Position numbers and translations under genes: made by a program. Below are positions 42,504 through 50,911 of a stretch of 64,000 nucleotides of DNA, one piece after another (position 1 is the first letter of the stretch; each line of letters opens with the position of its first letter). Origin of the DNA: Anabaena azotica FACHB-119 (lineage in GTDB: Bacteria; Cyanobacteriota; Cyanobacteriia; Cyanobacteriales; Nostocaceae); NCBI RefSeq assembly GCF_014697625.1, contig NZ_JACJSG010000010.1, forward strand, positions 1-64,000. Direction: 5' to 3'. The notes beneath the pieces were generated by a model. The model was not told where the DNA came from. It saw only the letters and a list, made by a program, of their open reading frames with translations, and searched no databases.

Positions 42504-44321
42504 TTACTGAAGTCCGGCGATGATTTCCAGAATTTGCTGATAGCTTTGGATATTGCCCTCTTGAGAATATAGGTCAGCAGATTTTTGAAAGTCGGCGATC
42601 GCACTTTGATACTCTCCACGATTACGGAGTATATCGCCTCGGAGGAGGTAGGCTGAAGCCCAATGCGGTTGATACTTCAGGGCTTGGTTGAGGTCTGCTA
42701 GGGCTTCTTCCAAGTATCCTAAGAGTAAATAGCTACGTCCTCTGTTGTACCAGTCTTCGGCATAACTGGGATTGATAGCAATTGCTTGGGTGTAATCTGC
42801 TACTGCCTCTTGATAGTCTTGTAAGGCATAGTGGGCGTGGGCGCGATCGCTGTAATATCTGGCAGAATCAGGTTGCAGTTGCAAGGCTTGGGTATAATCG
42901 GCGATCGCACTTCTATAGTTTTGTTGGTCGTAATACAGTGAGCCTCGATTATAGTAGGCTTCGCTCAGTTGGGGATTGATTCTCAATGCTTGATTGTAGT
43001 CTGTTACAGCTCCCTTGACATCTCCTAATTGGCGGCGGGCATTGCCTCGATTACAGTAAGCTGGGGCATAATCAGGTGATATACGGATGGCTTGAGTATA
43101 ATCTGCTATGGCTCCCATCAAGTCTTGTAGGGCTTCGTGGGCAATGGCTCGACCGTAATAAGCTTGAGAAAGATGAGGATTCAGATGTAAGGCTTGATTG
43201 TAATCGGTAATTGCGCCCCGATAATCACCCAAGCACCGCCGGGATGTAGCGCGATCGCAATATCCGGCGGCGAAGTTGGGTTCTAGTTCCACTAAGCGAT
43301 GACTATCAGCTAAGGCGCTGGGGTAGTCTCCTAGTTGGCGGTAGATATTGGCGCGGACACCGTACACTACCGCTAGGTCAGGGTTGAGTTGTAATGCTTG
43401 GTTATAGTCTGCTAAGGCTTGGTGATCATCTTGCCAAGCCTCGTAAATTAGCCCCCGTTGATAGTATGCTTGGGCATCATTGGGGTTAAATTTTAAGACT
43501 TGGTTGAAGTCGGCGAAGGCTTGGTGATAATCGTTGAGACAGAAACTAATTACGCCGCGATTATAATAGGCTCCCATTTGCTGGGGGTCAATTTCTATTG
43601 TGCGGTTGTAATCGGCAATAGCTTGTTGATAGGCTCCCAAGGCATAATGTGCATTACCTCTATTTTGGTAGGCTTGTGCTAGGTTGGGGTCTAGTTGTAT
43701 TGCTCGTTCGTGGTCGGCGATCGCTTGCCGATATTCTCCCAAGTTATAGTAAATATTGCCGCGAATGCTGTAAGCTGCGGCGAAATAAGGATGCCATTGT
43801 AAAGCTTGCTGTAAATCTGTGATTGCTTCTTGATAATTGCCGCGATCGCTGTTCTGCACACCCCGGTAATAATAGGCTTGTGCAATATCTTCATTTATAT
43901 TACTAGCTAACAGAGGGTCAAACTCGATAGTGCTGATATAGTCTGTAATGGCTCGGTCATAGTTACCTTGAGCCAAGTAAGAATTACCTCGACAATAATA
44001 ATATTCTGCGAATGTAGGATTTATTTGTAAGGCGCGGTCATAATCTGCGATCGCTCCTGTAAAGTCTGCTAGACAATAACGAGCATTTGCCCGATGATAA
44101 TAGGCTTCGGCATAATTGGGTTTAATTTCTATTGCCAGATTAAAAAAAGCGATCGCCCCTTGATAATCCTTCAGGTCACGGCTAAAAGTGACACCTCGTT
44201 TACAGTAATTTTCTGCATCAGCCCTGGGATTGCTGGGCTTAGTACCACCAGTCACCGTTCTTTGATATTCCCTCGATAAGTTATCGGGTAATCCTTGGTT
44301 AAAAAAATAGTCAGCATTCAT
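42504..44321 (-). CDS. TPR-repeat protein with 16 tandem repeats
   Basis: The 605-residue protein consists, after about 30 residues, of 16 consecutive 34-residue tetratricopeptide repeats of the form AYYNRGxxxxxLGDYxxAIADY and xxALxINPx. No signal peptide, membrane helix or catalytic domain is visible, so it is probably a cytoplasmic scaffold for protein contacts. Repeats 1-2 (AENYCKRGVTFSRDL, YAEAYYHRANARYCL) are the most diverged. Such long TPR arrays are common in Nostoc, and no partner can be named. Confidence 0.88.
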   Translation of the reverse strand: MNADYFFNQGLPDNLSREYQRTVTGGTKPSNPRADAENYCKRGVTFSRDLKDYQGAIAFFNLAIEIKPNYAEAYYHRANARYCLADFTGAIADYDRALQINPTFAEYYYCRGNSYLAQGNYDRAITDYISTIEFDPLLASNINEDIAQAYYYRGVQNSDRGNYQEAITDLQQALQWHPYFAAAYSIRGNIYYNLGEYRQAIADHERAIQLDPNLAQAYQNRGNAHYALGAYQQAIADYNRTIEIDPQQMGAYYNRGVISFCLNDYHQAFADFNQVLKFNPNDAQAYYQRGLIYEAWQDDHQALADYNQALQLNPDLAVVYGVRANIYRQLGDYPSALADSHRLVELEPNFAAGYCDRATSRRCLGDYRGAITDYNQALHLNPHLSQAYYGRAIAHEALQDLMGAIADYTQAIRISPDYAPAYCNRGNARRQLGDVKGAVTDYNQALRINPQLSEAYYNRGSLYYDQQNYRSAIADYTQALQLQPDSARYYSDRAHAHYALQDYQEAVADYTQAIAINPSYAEDWYNRGRSYLLLGYLEEALADLNQALKYQPHWASAYLLRGDILRNRGEYQSAIADFQKSADLYSQEGNIQSYQQILEIIAGLQ

Positions 44322-44886
44322 CTATTTTTTCTTGTTAATATACTCCCTGAAAACTATGATGTAGGCAAGAATTGCCCAGCTACTAGTTGGAGTAGTTTAA
44401 ACATCATTAGTAATAGAGTAAGGTATTTGTCTTAATTAAACAATTGATTTAGTCATAATGCTTTTGTTAGAGTAAAGTTTATCTCATTCCATTGCATTCT
44501 ATGAAGATATATGCCATCCAGGTATCATCCAAATATATCTGAAATATACAACTTTTTCCCCAGCTATGGGGCTGGATTTGGGCGATGGAAACGGCAAAAT
44601 GTACAGCAAATAAGGCATTCAATCTATTAATAGACAGCATGAATATATCAACTTGCCTATACAAAAGCAAAAATTCTCTACTCTCACTAACAGGACATAG
44701 AAACAGCTAGAGCTTGGGAAAAGTTGCTAGCTCTGGTGGTAAAATCAAAATCAAAGCTAACCGATGTTAAGTAGCAAGTACCTTGCTAATTGGTAGTTAC
44801 TTACTTATATACTTACTGGTCATTAGTCATTGGTCATTGGTGATTACTCTAACAAAAATCAGAGGCTGTGAAGTATTAACTATTGA
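44322..44886. other. Gene-free region between the TPR and GAF genes
   Basis: A 63-codon minus frame (44479-44670) has no recognisable motif. Small hairpins (AGCAAGTACCTTGCT near 44772-44786) and a GGTCATTAGTCATTGGTCAT short repeat (44817-44842) are present. No clear promoter or terminator. Confidence 0.45.
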
Positions 44887-45471
44887 CTATTGACTGTTGA
44901 CTATTGACTGTTGACTATTGACTATTGACTGTTGACTATTGACTATTGACTCATTCACATATTCCACAACTAAAGGTACTAGTTTAGTTTCTAGTTGAGT
45001 GACAATTGTACGGTCTGAGTCTGACCAAATACGACTTCTACCAAACACACAAGGCTGTAAAACTCCCCAGAGTTGACCATTATGGCATAGGTGAGCGTGA
45101 ATCAGCGCCCGATGACCAAAACTTTTGCGTTCAAACTCCTTGTTAAGCACGGTAGGATCTGCGGTTTCCACATCTTCAACGTAAATGGAAGGATCTGTCC
45201 GCAACGCAGCAGCAAACATAGGGTCTTCTTGTGGTAGTGATGGCGGTTCTAATTCCCACTCAGGACTACCAATATCTGGTATATCGGGATTACGTCGCCA
45301 GCAGTGAGTAATTCTACTTAATTTTGTGTCTGGATGTCGCAGGTATAAAAAACAGCGATCGCACTTCAAAATTTGCCCAAGCATTGGCAACAAAGCAGAA
45401 AATAAAGCATCAGGTTCGCTATATTTATTGAGAACACTTTGGATAGTCCCAGGTAAAGCTATATCTGTCAT
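44887..45471 (-). CDS. GAF-domain protein with a repeat-encoded C-terminal tail
   Basis: The 194-residue protein has one GAF domain (about 15-170): LPMLGQILKCDRCFLYLRHP at the start and ALIHAHLCHNGQLWGVLQPCVFG followed by WSDSDRTIVTQL near the end. This form is common in cyanobacterial signalling proteins. There is no output domain, so it would act as a stand-alone sensor or is a derived fragment. CDRC and the HAHLCHN segment could hold a ligand or tetrapyrrole, but a bilin-binding cysteine motif is not evident. The last 20 residues (three SIVNSQQ units) are encoded by GACTATTGACTGTTGACTAT short repeats (44880-44950), so the original C-terminus was lost or extended by STRR DNA. Confidence 0.8.
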   Translation of the reverse strand: MTDIALPGTIQSVLNKYSEPDALFSALLPMLGQILKCDRCFLYLRHPDTKLSRITHCWRRNPDIPDIGSPEWELEPPSLPQEDPMFAAALRTDPSIYVEDVETADPTVLNKEFERKSFGHRALIHAHLCHNGQLWGVLQPCVFGRSRIWSDSDRTIVTQLETKLVPLVVEYVNESIVNSQQSIVNSQQSIVNSQ

Positions 45472-45639
45472 AGGAATGCAAGTTAAGTTCTTACATATCT
45501 TCTCAATAACCAGGAATGAAGCACATCAATCCCACGACACAGGCGCACACAGTAGTCAGATTTGATTATTGAATTCGGGCGCGAACAAACAATAGGAAAT
45601 ATTATATTTTTATACTCAATTGCAGGTAGGTACACCATC

Positions 45640-45748
45640 TATAGATAGATGAACTAAAGTAATAGCAAAGTTAAATTAGGAATGTATGGTAAACTCTTGG
45701 TATGTATGGGCTTGGGTCACGTACAAGCCCATTTTATAAATTTTTTTA
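45640..45748 (+). ncRNA. Candidate small RNA 1, with intrinsic terminator
   Basis: The sequence from TAGATGAACTAAAG (45646) to the terminator is similar, nearly base for base, to candidate 3 at 46221-46318, including TTAAATTAGxAxT and CTTGGTAT. The end is a hairpin GGGCTTG (45708-45714) / CAAGCCC (45724-45730) followed by ATTTTATAAATTTTTTT. No reading frame is shared. The 5' end is uncertain; TATAGAT near 45640 could be a -10 element. Confidence 0.55.
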
Positions 45749-45834
45749 GAAAAAATCGCATTCATTACTCCAGCAATAATTATGCAATTTTTTATAACTA
45801 TGATCACTTCCCAAACACAGGTTGATTCATATCA

Positions 45835-45943
45835 AATCTTTCTTTAGATGGGAGTAAGGAAAAGAGTAAAAAGTTATATTTTTATCTGTTAATGCCTGAA
45901 AAACGTGTGTTTACCCTGGAGTGTAAGCCAGGGTTTTCTTTTT
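45835..45943 (+). ncRNA. Candidate small RNA 2, with intrinsic terminator
   Basis: A strong hairpin ACCCTGG (45912-45918) / CCAGGGT (45927-45933) followed by TTTCTTTTTT ends a sequence with no protein gene. The part TAGATGGGAGTAAGG (about 45847) shows weak likeness to the start of candidates 1 and 3. The 5' end is a guess. Confidence 0.45.
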
Positions 45944-45998
45944 TAACAGTGAACAGTTATCAGTGAACAGTTATCAGTTAAATACAAAAGGCACAATA

Positions 45999-46098
45999 GT
46001 AGGTTGCGTCAGATGAGGAAAATCCTTGAATTTGTACAAAATTATTGGGGCTGACGCACCCTACAGTTAGTTTGATTATGACACTTGCGTAAGTCCTA
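45999..46098. repeat. Dispersed repeat R1, copy 5
   Basis: The left end has one change (GTAGGTTGCGTCAG); the right end CTGACGCACCCTAC and the extension TTGCGTAAGTCCTA are intact. It lies between candidate small RNAs 2 and 3. Confidence 0.85.
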
Positions 46099-46214
46099 TA
46101 TTAGATTGAAATAAGTTGTTAAGCACAGCAATTATCAAGATTTGGTCAAAAACCAAACCTTTTTGTATGTAGTCAGGTGATACATATCAGTTTTCAGGAA
46201 ATTTGCCTACAGCC

Positions 46215-46318
46215 TAAAGGTAGATGAACTTAAGCCATAGAAGGTTTAAATTAGAATTGGTGTAGTAAATGCTTGGTATACATAAAGGCTTGGCTTGGTC
46301 AAGCCTTTTTTGTTTTTG
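46215..46318 (+). ncRNA. Candidate small RNA 3, paralogue of candidate 1
   Basis: It shares TAGATGAACTxAAG, TTAAATTAG, TAGTAAATxCTTGGTAT and a terminator with candidate 1. The terminator is AAAGGCTTG (46284-46292) / CAAGCCTTT (46300-46308), then TTTGTTTTTGT. The stem bases differ from copy 1 on both sides, so pairing is kept by compensating changes, which supports a real RNA structure. Confidence 0.6.
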
Positions 46319-46436
46319 TCGTCGAATAACACTTTGTTTGCCGTTGTTAACAGATTAACGTGGCTGATTGTCTTTAATTACTGCGATCTTTGGCGACCCA
46401 GATGTAATTTACTAGTCCGTTTTATGAGAGTATTTT

Positions 46437-46592
46437 GTGAGCAGCACAGGATTTAACCCGACGGCCGTGTTCGTCTACAATACCTGCATTCCGGCTTTGA
46501 TTGGTGATGACATCGAAGCAACTTGCAAAGCTGCATCAGAAAAAATTAACTTGCTTGGTGATGCAAGATACAAAAAGGTTAGCTACACTTGA
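46437..46592 (+). pseudogene. nifE-like fragment (nitrogenase cofactor scaffold protein)
   Basis: From GTG 46437 the frame reads [20 protein letters not shown], then [17 protein letters not shown], before it leaves the family and stops at TGA 46590. The segment F-V-Y-x-T-C-x-x-A-L-I-G-D-D-I-x-A-x-C-K is characteristic of NifE, with the TC that takes the place of the P-cluster/FeMo-co ligand region in NifD/NifK. Only about 40 of some 480 residues remain, and no other nif sequence is in the window. It is a stray relic or a rearrangement scar. An open in-frame stretch extends upstream only to 46428. Confidence 0.6.
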
Positions 46593-46667
46593 CCGCAAAA
46601 ACCCTCTTGCTTTAATGAAAGCTAGTAAAATGGCACTGAGGTAAAAATGAGTTAGGTATCAAAATTC

Positions 46668-46796
46668 TTACCAACTAGCAAAGCTTAGGTATTTCTCATT
46701 GTACTCATCTTCAATCAGTACCTTTGCGGTACTACTAAGTTGTGGACTATCAGTGACAAACCAGATAAATGTATGAGTATCGAGCAAAAATCTCAT
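46668..46796 (-). pseudogene. VapC-type PIN toxin, truncated after 42 residues
   Basis: ATG 46796 overlaps the antitoxin stop (ATGA). The product MRFLLDTHTFIWFVTDSPQL and onward to YLSFASW is the exact start of a PIN-domain ribonuclease, with the first catalytic aspartate (D6) in LLDTH. A TAA at 46670-46668 follows the conserved LSxASxW, where intact toxins continue with another 80-90 residues carrying the remaining acidic residues. What follows does not resemble the missing part in any frame I checked. The toxin must be inactive. Confidence 0.8.
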
Positions 46797-47023
46797 TCCA
46801 TATATTCCTTGAAATCCTCAAGCGGTTCTTCAAAGTCCTCAGATATCCAGACTTGCCCTTTAGCACTACCAGCCTTAGCAGGACGACGCTTTTTTACTTG
46901 TTCTACTACAGTCAGCTTTACTACAGGTTGATTATCTTTGAGGATGACAACTTCTTCACCCTGCAAAGCAGCTTCCACCAAACGAACTAACTCTTCTGAT
47001 GCGTCTGCAATGGGTATTTGCAT
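46793..47023 (-). CDS. Phd/YefM-family antitoxin (VapB-like)
   Basis: The 76-residue antitoxin starts MQIPIADASEELVRLVEAAL with the DNA-binding Phd/YefM fold (GEEVVILKDNQPVVKLTVV). Its acidic C-terminal tail (WISEDFEEPLEDFKEYME) would bind the PIN toxin. The toxin encoded next is truncated, so this is an orphan antitoxin that could still protect against related toxins or repress its own promoter. Confidence 0.85.
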   Translation of the reverse strand: MQIPIADASEELVRLVEAALQGEEVVILKDNQPVVKLTVVEQVKKRRPAKAGSAKGQVWISEDFEEPLEDFKEYME

Positions 47024-47319
47024 GATACACCACCTTTGAAAATTATATCCTTATTCTATGCTTTAACCTTCCGATTCCGTTACTTTCTTCTGTGTTATGA
47101 AAATTTGGGTGTAGAGCATTGAGTAAAGTTGTTTGGGTTGGATGCAAAGTATGATCGCTTATTGCAGTAAGCTGGGTTTCCTTGCCAGCACTGACCAAAA
47201 GTGCGATGGCGTAACCGCCCAGCGTAGCTGATCGCATTTAAGACTGTAACCGTGGAAGCGATTCGCTAAATTGTACTAAATAAATTAATTCATCTTTTTA
47301 TTCAGCAATGCCACATATT
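47024..47319. other. Spacer between VapB and the aspartyl-protease gene
   Basis: The region is AT-rich and ordinary. A 64-codon minus frame (47043-47237) crosses a HIP-like TGATCGCATTTAAG segment and has no motif. I see no repeats of note. Confidence 0.45.
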
Positions 47320-47688
47320 TTATGTATAATCTAATGTCACTCTATTTTGACTATAATCAGCAACTAAAATAAATGATTTCAACCATCGAGAACCTAATAA
47401 AATTTCCTGTATTTCATCCCCAGCAAATACAGGAATTTCCCATTCTTGATTATCTATGATAACTCTACCGCTATAAACATCAAATTCAGTTTCTCCTTGA
47501 GCAGTTCTCAATTTATCTTGATTTAAAAACTGCCAATCAAGACTCTCTACATCTTGTTTGTTCATAGCTAAAAACTCAGTGAATCCTGTATCTAACATTG
47601 TTTCTACAGGAAAACTCAAGCCATCCCCGCCGATTAAATCTATTTCAAAATAAATTTGTCCATATTCTCCAAATCTACCCTCAATCAT
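47320..47688 (-). CDS. Clan AA (retropepsin-like) aspartyl protease
   Basis: The 122-residue protein contains a single aspartic-protease motif, ETMLDTGFTEFLAM (D33-T-G), and a matching second half EILLGSRWLKSFILVADY, as in the small clan AA proteins of cyanobacteria. Such proteins act as dimers, with one DTG from each chain. Its start overlaps the stop of the upstream gene by four bases (ATGA). Substrate unknown. Some members of this family are encoded in toxin-antitoxin-like pairs, which would fit the neighbouring accessory DNA. Confidence 0.8.
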   Translation of the reverse strand: MIEGRFGEYGQIYFEIDLIGGDGLSFPVETMLDTGFTEFLAMNKQDVESLDWQFLNQDKLRTAQGETEFDVYSGRVIIDNQEWEIPVFAGDEIQEILLGSRWLKSFILVADYSQNRVTLDYT

Positions 47689-48032
47689 ATTCTGCCACTA
47701 ACACCTGTTTGATTAATGCCAAAAATATGATGAATGACTTGAGGGTATTTTTCTCTAGCCATTTTACTGGCTACTTCTTTATCCTGATCAATAAAGTAAT
47801 CACCGCTATCTGGTTCAATGGCAATATACCAGCCATAATATTTATCTAGAAGTTCTGGTTTTAAACGCTCAAAAATCGCCCAACAACGCTCATAAAATGC
47901 TTGTCTTCTGGCTCTGTCTTGGGCTTTTTGTGCTTCTGTCCACTGAATTTCGGGGAATACTCTTCCACGTCTCACTATTCTTTCGGGTGAAGAGTGTGTC
48001 ATATTTTTACATGATGGAGATGTATTTTTCAT
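47685..48032 (-). CDS. Small conserved protein coupled to the aspartyl-protease gene
   Basis: The 115-residue product is of unknown function. After a variable basic N-terminus it has an amphipathic helical part (EAQKAQDRARRQAFYERCWA) and a compact C-terminal motif YYGWYIAIEPDSGDYFIDQD and IHHIFGINQTGVSGRI. I recognise this ending as recurring next to clan AA protease genes in cyanobacteria, but it has no assigned activity. The ATGA overlap with the protease gene shows translational coupling. A start at M11 (MTHSSPER) is also possible. Confidence 0.75.
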   Translation of the reverse strand: MKNTSPSCKNMTHSSPERIVRRGRVFPEIQWTEAQKAQDRARRQAFYERCWAIFERLKPELLDKYYGWYIAIEPDSGDYFIDQDKEVASKMAREKYPQVIHHIFGINQTGVSGRI

Positions 48033-48441
48033 ATTCTATTATAAAGCGATGTCTGGGGCGGGCAAAGCCTACGCCCTCATAATTTTCCAAGAGCTTAGGC
48101 TTCTACTGCCACAGGCATCGCTTTTTTTTGAATATTTACTCTCTTATACCAATTTTATATGAGGTTGCACATAATATAAAATCCATTGATTTATCCGCGT
48201 TTATCTGCGTCCATCTGCGTTCAATTATTCTCGACATATTATTCTATGCAGCTTCATATTAATAATTTTTACATCAGCAGGCTAGGAAACGGGGGACTGG
48301 GGACTGGGGACTGGGGACTGGCAGTGCATCGCCAAAACCATGATATGGTGGGCTGTGGTATCAGTCTTTGCAAAGTTGTAGAGACGTTGCACGCAACGTC
48401 TCTACAGGATGTATTTGGTGCTTAACGAATTAGGAATTACC
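48033..48441. other. Intergenic region with short repeats
   Basis: It contains an ATCTGCGTCCATCTGCGTTC unit (about 48200-48225), also present in R2 elements; GGGGACTGGGGACTGGGGAC STRR (48289-48320); and a near-perfect hairpin next to the serC stop. I see no gene. Confidence 0.6.
48378..48405. repeat. Perfect palindromic hairpin beside serC
   Basis: GTAGAGACGTTGC (48378-48390) and GCAACGTCTCTAC (48393-48405) are exact complements separated by two bases. There is no T-tract. A shorter relative, GTAGAGA...TCTCTAC, is at 30791-30816. Confidence 0.85.
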
Positions 48442-49620
48442 TCAAGCTACAGGCGCAAACTCAGATTTGACCGTTGCATAAGCCCAATCCAACCAAGGAA
48501 GCAAGGCTTCAATATCCGCAGTTTCTACTGTAGCGCCGCCCCAAATTCGCAGTCCTGGGGGTGCTGCACGATAAGGTGCGATATCATAAGCTACTTGCTG
48601 TTTTTCCAGTAGTTTAGCTAATTTCTTGGCAAACTTGGCTTGGTCTTCTGCACTCAAGCTAGCAAAAGCTGCATCGACAATTTTTAAGCAAATCGAAGTA
48701 CAAGAACGAGTTTCTGGCTTTTCTGCGAGGAAATCTGCCCAGTTGCTTTGTTCCACCCATTTGGCGATCGCAGCTAAATTACCCTCACTCCGACTAATCA
48801 ACCCAGACAAACCACCAATACTTTCAGCCCAAATCAAAGCATCTAAGGCATCTTCTACACACAACATCGATGGTGTATTGATGGTGTCTCCCTTAAATAT
48901 ACCTTCAATCAGTTTGCCTTTCTGGGATAAGCGGAAAATTTTCGGTATAGGCCAAGCTGGTTGATAGGTTTCCAGTCTTGCCACCGCACGAGGAGATAGG
49001 ACAATTATACCATGCTGGGCTTCTCCACCTAATACTTTTTGCCAAGAATAAGTCAGCACATCGATTTTTTCCCAAGGAATATCCATTGCAAACACCGCAG
49101 ATGTAGCATCGCAGATAGTTAAACCTTGGCGATCGTCTTTAATCCAGTCACCATTGGGGACTCTCACACCCGATGTAGTGCCATTCCATAAAAACACGAC
49201 ATCATGGTTAAAATCAACTTCATCTAAATTCGGTAAACCGCCATAGGGTGCTTTCAACAGGCGGACATCGGGTAACTTCAACTCATCTACAACATCTTTA
49301 ACCCATTCTTGACCGAAACTTTCCCAAGCCAAGATATCTAAAGGTCTTTGTCCTAGTAGTGACCATAAGGCCATTTCTACCGCCCCAGTATCGGAAGCTG
49401 GTACAATACCCAAACGATAATCAGCAGGTAAACCGAGAATTTTTTTAGAACGTTCAATTACGTCTGCTAATTTAGCCTTACCATCTTCAGACCTATGGGA
49501 ACGACCCACACAGGCGTTTTGCAGACTAGACACAGACCAACCAGGACGTTTTGCACAGGGGCCAGAAGAAAAATGCGGAATATGAGGCTTAGTTGTTGGA
49601 AGCGTAAGATGCTCTGACAT
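48442..49620 (-). CDS. serC: Phosphoserine aminotransferase
   Basis: This 392-residue PLP enzyme of the class V fold matches the less common phosphoserine transaminase branch (TIGR01365 type). [18 protein letters not shown] is its usual N-terminus, [18 protein letters not shown] and [15 protein letters not shown] give the PLP-binding aspartate (D171), and [18 protein letters not shown] the Schiff-base lysine (K195). It converts 3-phosphohydroxypyruvate plus glutamate to phosphoserine in serine synthesis. It is a single gene; no serA or serB is adjacent. Confidence 0.9.
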   Translation of the reverse strand: MSEHLTLPTTKPHIPHFSSGPCAKRPGWSVSSLQNACVGRSHRSEDGKAKLADVIERSKKILGLPADYRLGIVPASDTGAVEMALWSLLGQRPLDILAWESFGQEWVKDVVDELKLPDVRLLKAPYGGLPNLDEVDFNHDVVFLWNGTTSGVRVPNGDWIKDDRQGLTICDATSAVFAMDIPWEKIDVLTYSWQKVLGGEAQHGIIVLSPRAVARLETYQPAWPIPKIFRLSQKGKLIEGIFKGDTINTPSMLCVEDALDALIWAESIGGLSGLISRSEGNLAAIAKWVEQSNWADFLAEKPETRSCTSICLKIVDAAFASLSAEDQAKFAKKLAKLLEKQQVAYDIAPYRAAPPGLRIWGGATVETADIEALLPWLDWAYATVKSEFAPVA

Positions 49621-49675
49621 TGTTGTAGGAGGAAGCTTTATTTAAGTAGTAATGTAAATACTACATTAGTCAGTG

Positions 49676-49765
49676 GACAGTTATCAGTTATCAGTTATCA
49701 GTTATCAGTTATCAGGTTATTTCCACTGTCAATTGTCAACTGTCAACTGTCAACTGTCAACTGTC
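49676..49765. repeat. STRR cluster TTATCAG / CAACTGT
   Basis: Five TTATCAG units (49680-49714) are followed by four CAACTGT units (about 49730-49763), directly adjoining the 3' end of the phosphatase gene and in the upstream region of serC. Confidence 0.9.
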
Positions 49766-49766
49766 C

Positions 49767-50663
49767 CTAACCCCTCCTAATCACTCCCTTGTCAAAAACC
49801 CGATTATTTGTGGCGATCGCACTCACTTCTATCCTATCTGGGTAAACTTCATAGGTGGCGAAACTTAAGTCACTGGTGGAATACTCTGTCCATTGCGATC
49901 GCCCTACAGGACGATTACCCGCGCCAGCACCGCAAATTAAATAAGTTGTCCCATCAATGGCGCGAGTGCGTTCGTAACTGTGTTCATGTCCATTGATATA
50001 AAGTTGGACTCCATATTTCTTAAACATGGGCGTAAAAGTTTTTATAAAAGCTTCATTACTTCCATACACACCCGATGAATAAATCGGATGATGTCCAAAT
50101 ACTATCTTCCAACGAGCATTACTACTACTTAATTCTTTTTCTAACCAAAATAATTGGTTTTTCCAGTCTGCATTATTATTAGTATCTAAAGCGAAAAATT
50201 GTATATCTTTACGGCGAAATGTATAATACCTTTTCCCATTCATATTAAAACCCGGATAGCGGACTTGCGGATCACCGTTATCAGTGCGAATATCGTGATT
50301 ACCTAAACAAGCTTGAAATTTCACTCCTTGTTTGAGCAAATCTTGATAAGGACGCTCAAACACTGCATTAATTTTTTCAATTTCGCCGTTATTATAAATA
50401 TTATCACCAGCTAAAACCACTAAATCATAAGGATTTTGCTTGTGATAAAACGTCATTGCCTTAGCCACAGCATACTGTCCTTTTGCCCCTGTTCCTGTAT
50501 CCGCCACCGACACAAAACGCAACAGTAAATCCTTTTTAGGTGGTGTAGCTACAGCAACATCAGCACTGCCGAATTTTTGATGAGCAAATTTCCAAGAGAA
50601 TAACCCAGCACCAAATGCGCTCAAGCTACTTAAAAATAAAAACTGACGGCGTTTTAAACTCAT
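49767..50663 (-). CDS. Exported metallophosphoesterase (purple acid phosphatase-like)
   Basis: The 298-residue protein has a twin-arginine-like signal (MSLKRRQFLFLSSLSAFGAG), so export of a folded metalloenzyme by Tat is likely. The five metallophosphatase blocks are present: VADTGTG (D55), LAGDNIYNNG (D87), LGNHDIRTD (N122, H123), VFGHHPIYS and NGHEHSYER. The extra AGAGNRP segment and size fit the PAP-like single-domain group (tartrate-resistant acid phosphatase type) with a two-metal site. A role in phosphate scavenging outside the cytoplasm is inferred. Confidence 0.87.
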   Translation of the reverse strand: MSLKRRQFLFLSSLSAFGAGLFSWKFAHQKFGSADVAVATPPKKDLLLRFVSVADTGTGAKGQYAVAKAMTFYHKQNPYDLVVLAGDNIYNNGEIEKINAVFERPYQDLLKQGVKFQACLGNHDIRTDNGDPQVRYPGFNMNGKRYYTFRRKDIQFFALDTNNNADWKNQLFWLEKELSSSNARWKIVFGHHPIYSSGVYGSNEAFIKTFTPMFKKYGVQLYINGHEHSYERTRAIDGTTYLICGAGAGNRPVGRSQWTEYSTSDLSFATYEVYPDRIEVSAIATNNRVFDKGVIRRG

Positions 50664-50725
50664 AAATTCCCCAATTTATCAACTTCTACAATTGCTATTA
50701 GAACTGTTTAAATAATCTAGTATTT

Positions 50726-50778
50726 GTAGGGCGCTGCACTGCCCACCAAAGCCATGATAAGGCAGTGCAGCGCCCTAC
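50726..50778. repeat. Hairpin with perfect 18-bp arms (GTAGGGCGCTGCACTGCC)
   Basis: 50726-50743 is the exact reverse complement of 50761-50778, with a 17-base loop CACCAAAGCCATGATAA. One arm of a related sequence occurs at about 35758-35778. It lies upstream of the phosphatase gene. Confidence 0.85.
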
Positions 50779-50911
50779 GTATATTTCCAAAACCAGACTC
50801 ATATATAGTGTATATTCTCTCTCTTACCTCTGTGTCTCCGTGCCTCTGTGGTTAAATCATGTAACATTTTCATTTTTGTTAATCTAATTTAAACTTTACA
50901 TTATTGTATTA

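Noticed and set aside
44479..44670. 63-codon minus-strand frame between the TPR and GAF genes
   Set aside because: AT-rich, no domain and no ribosome-binding site.
47043..47237. 64-codon minus-strand frame
   Set aside because: Composition and content look like spacer with HIP-like sites; no motif.
49676..49765. Short regular repeats considered as a CRISPR array
   Set aside because: Units are 7-11 bp and directly adjacent without unique spacers, so they are STRRs; no cas genes are present.
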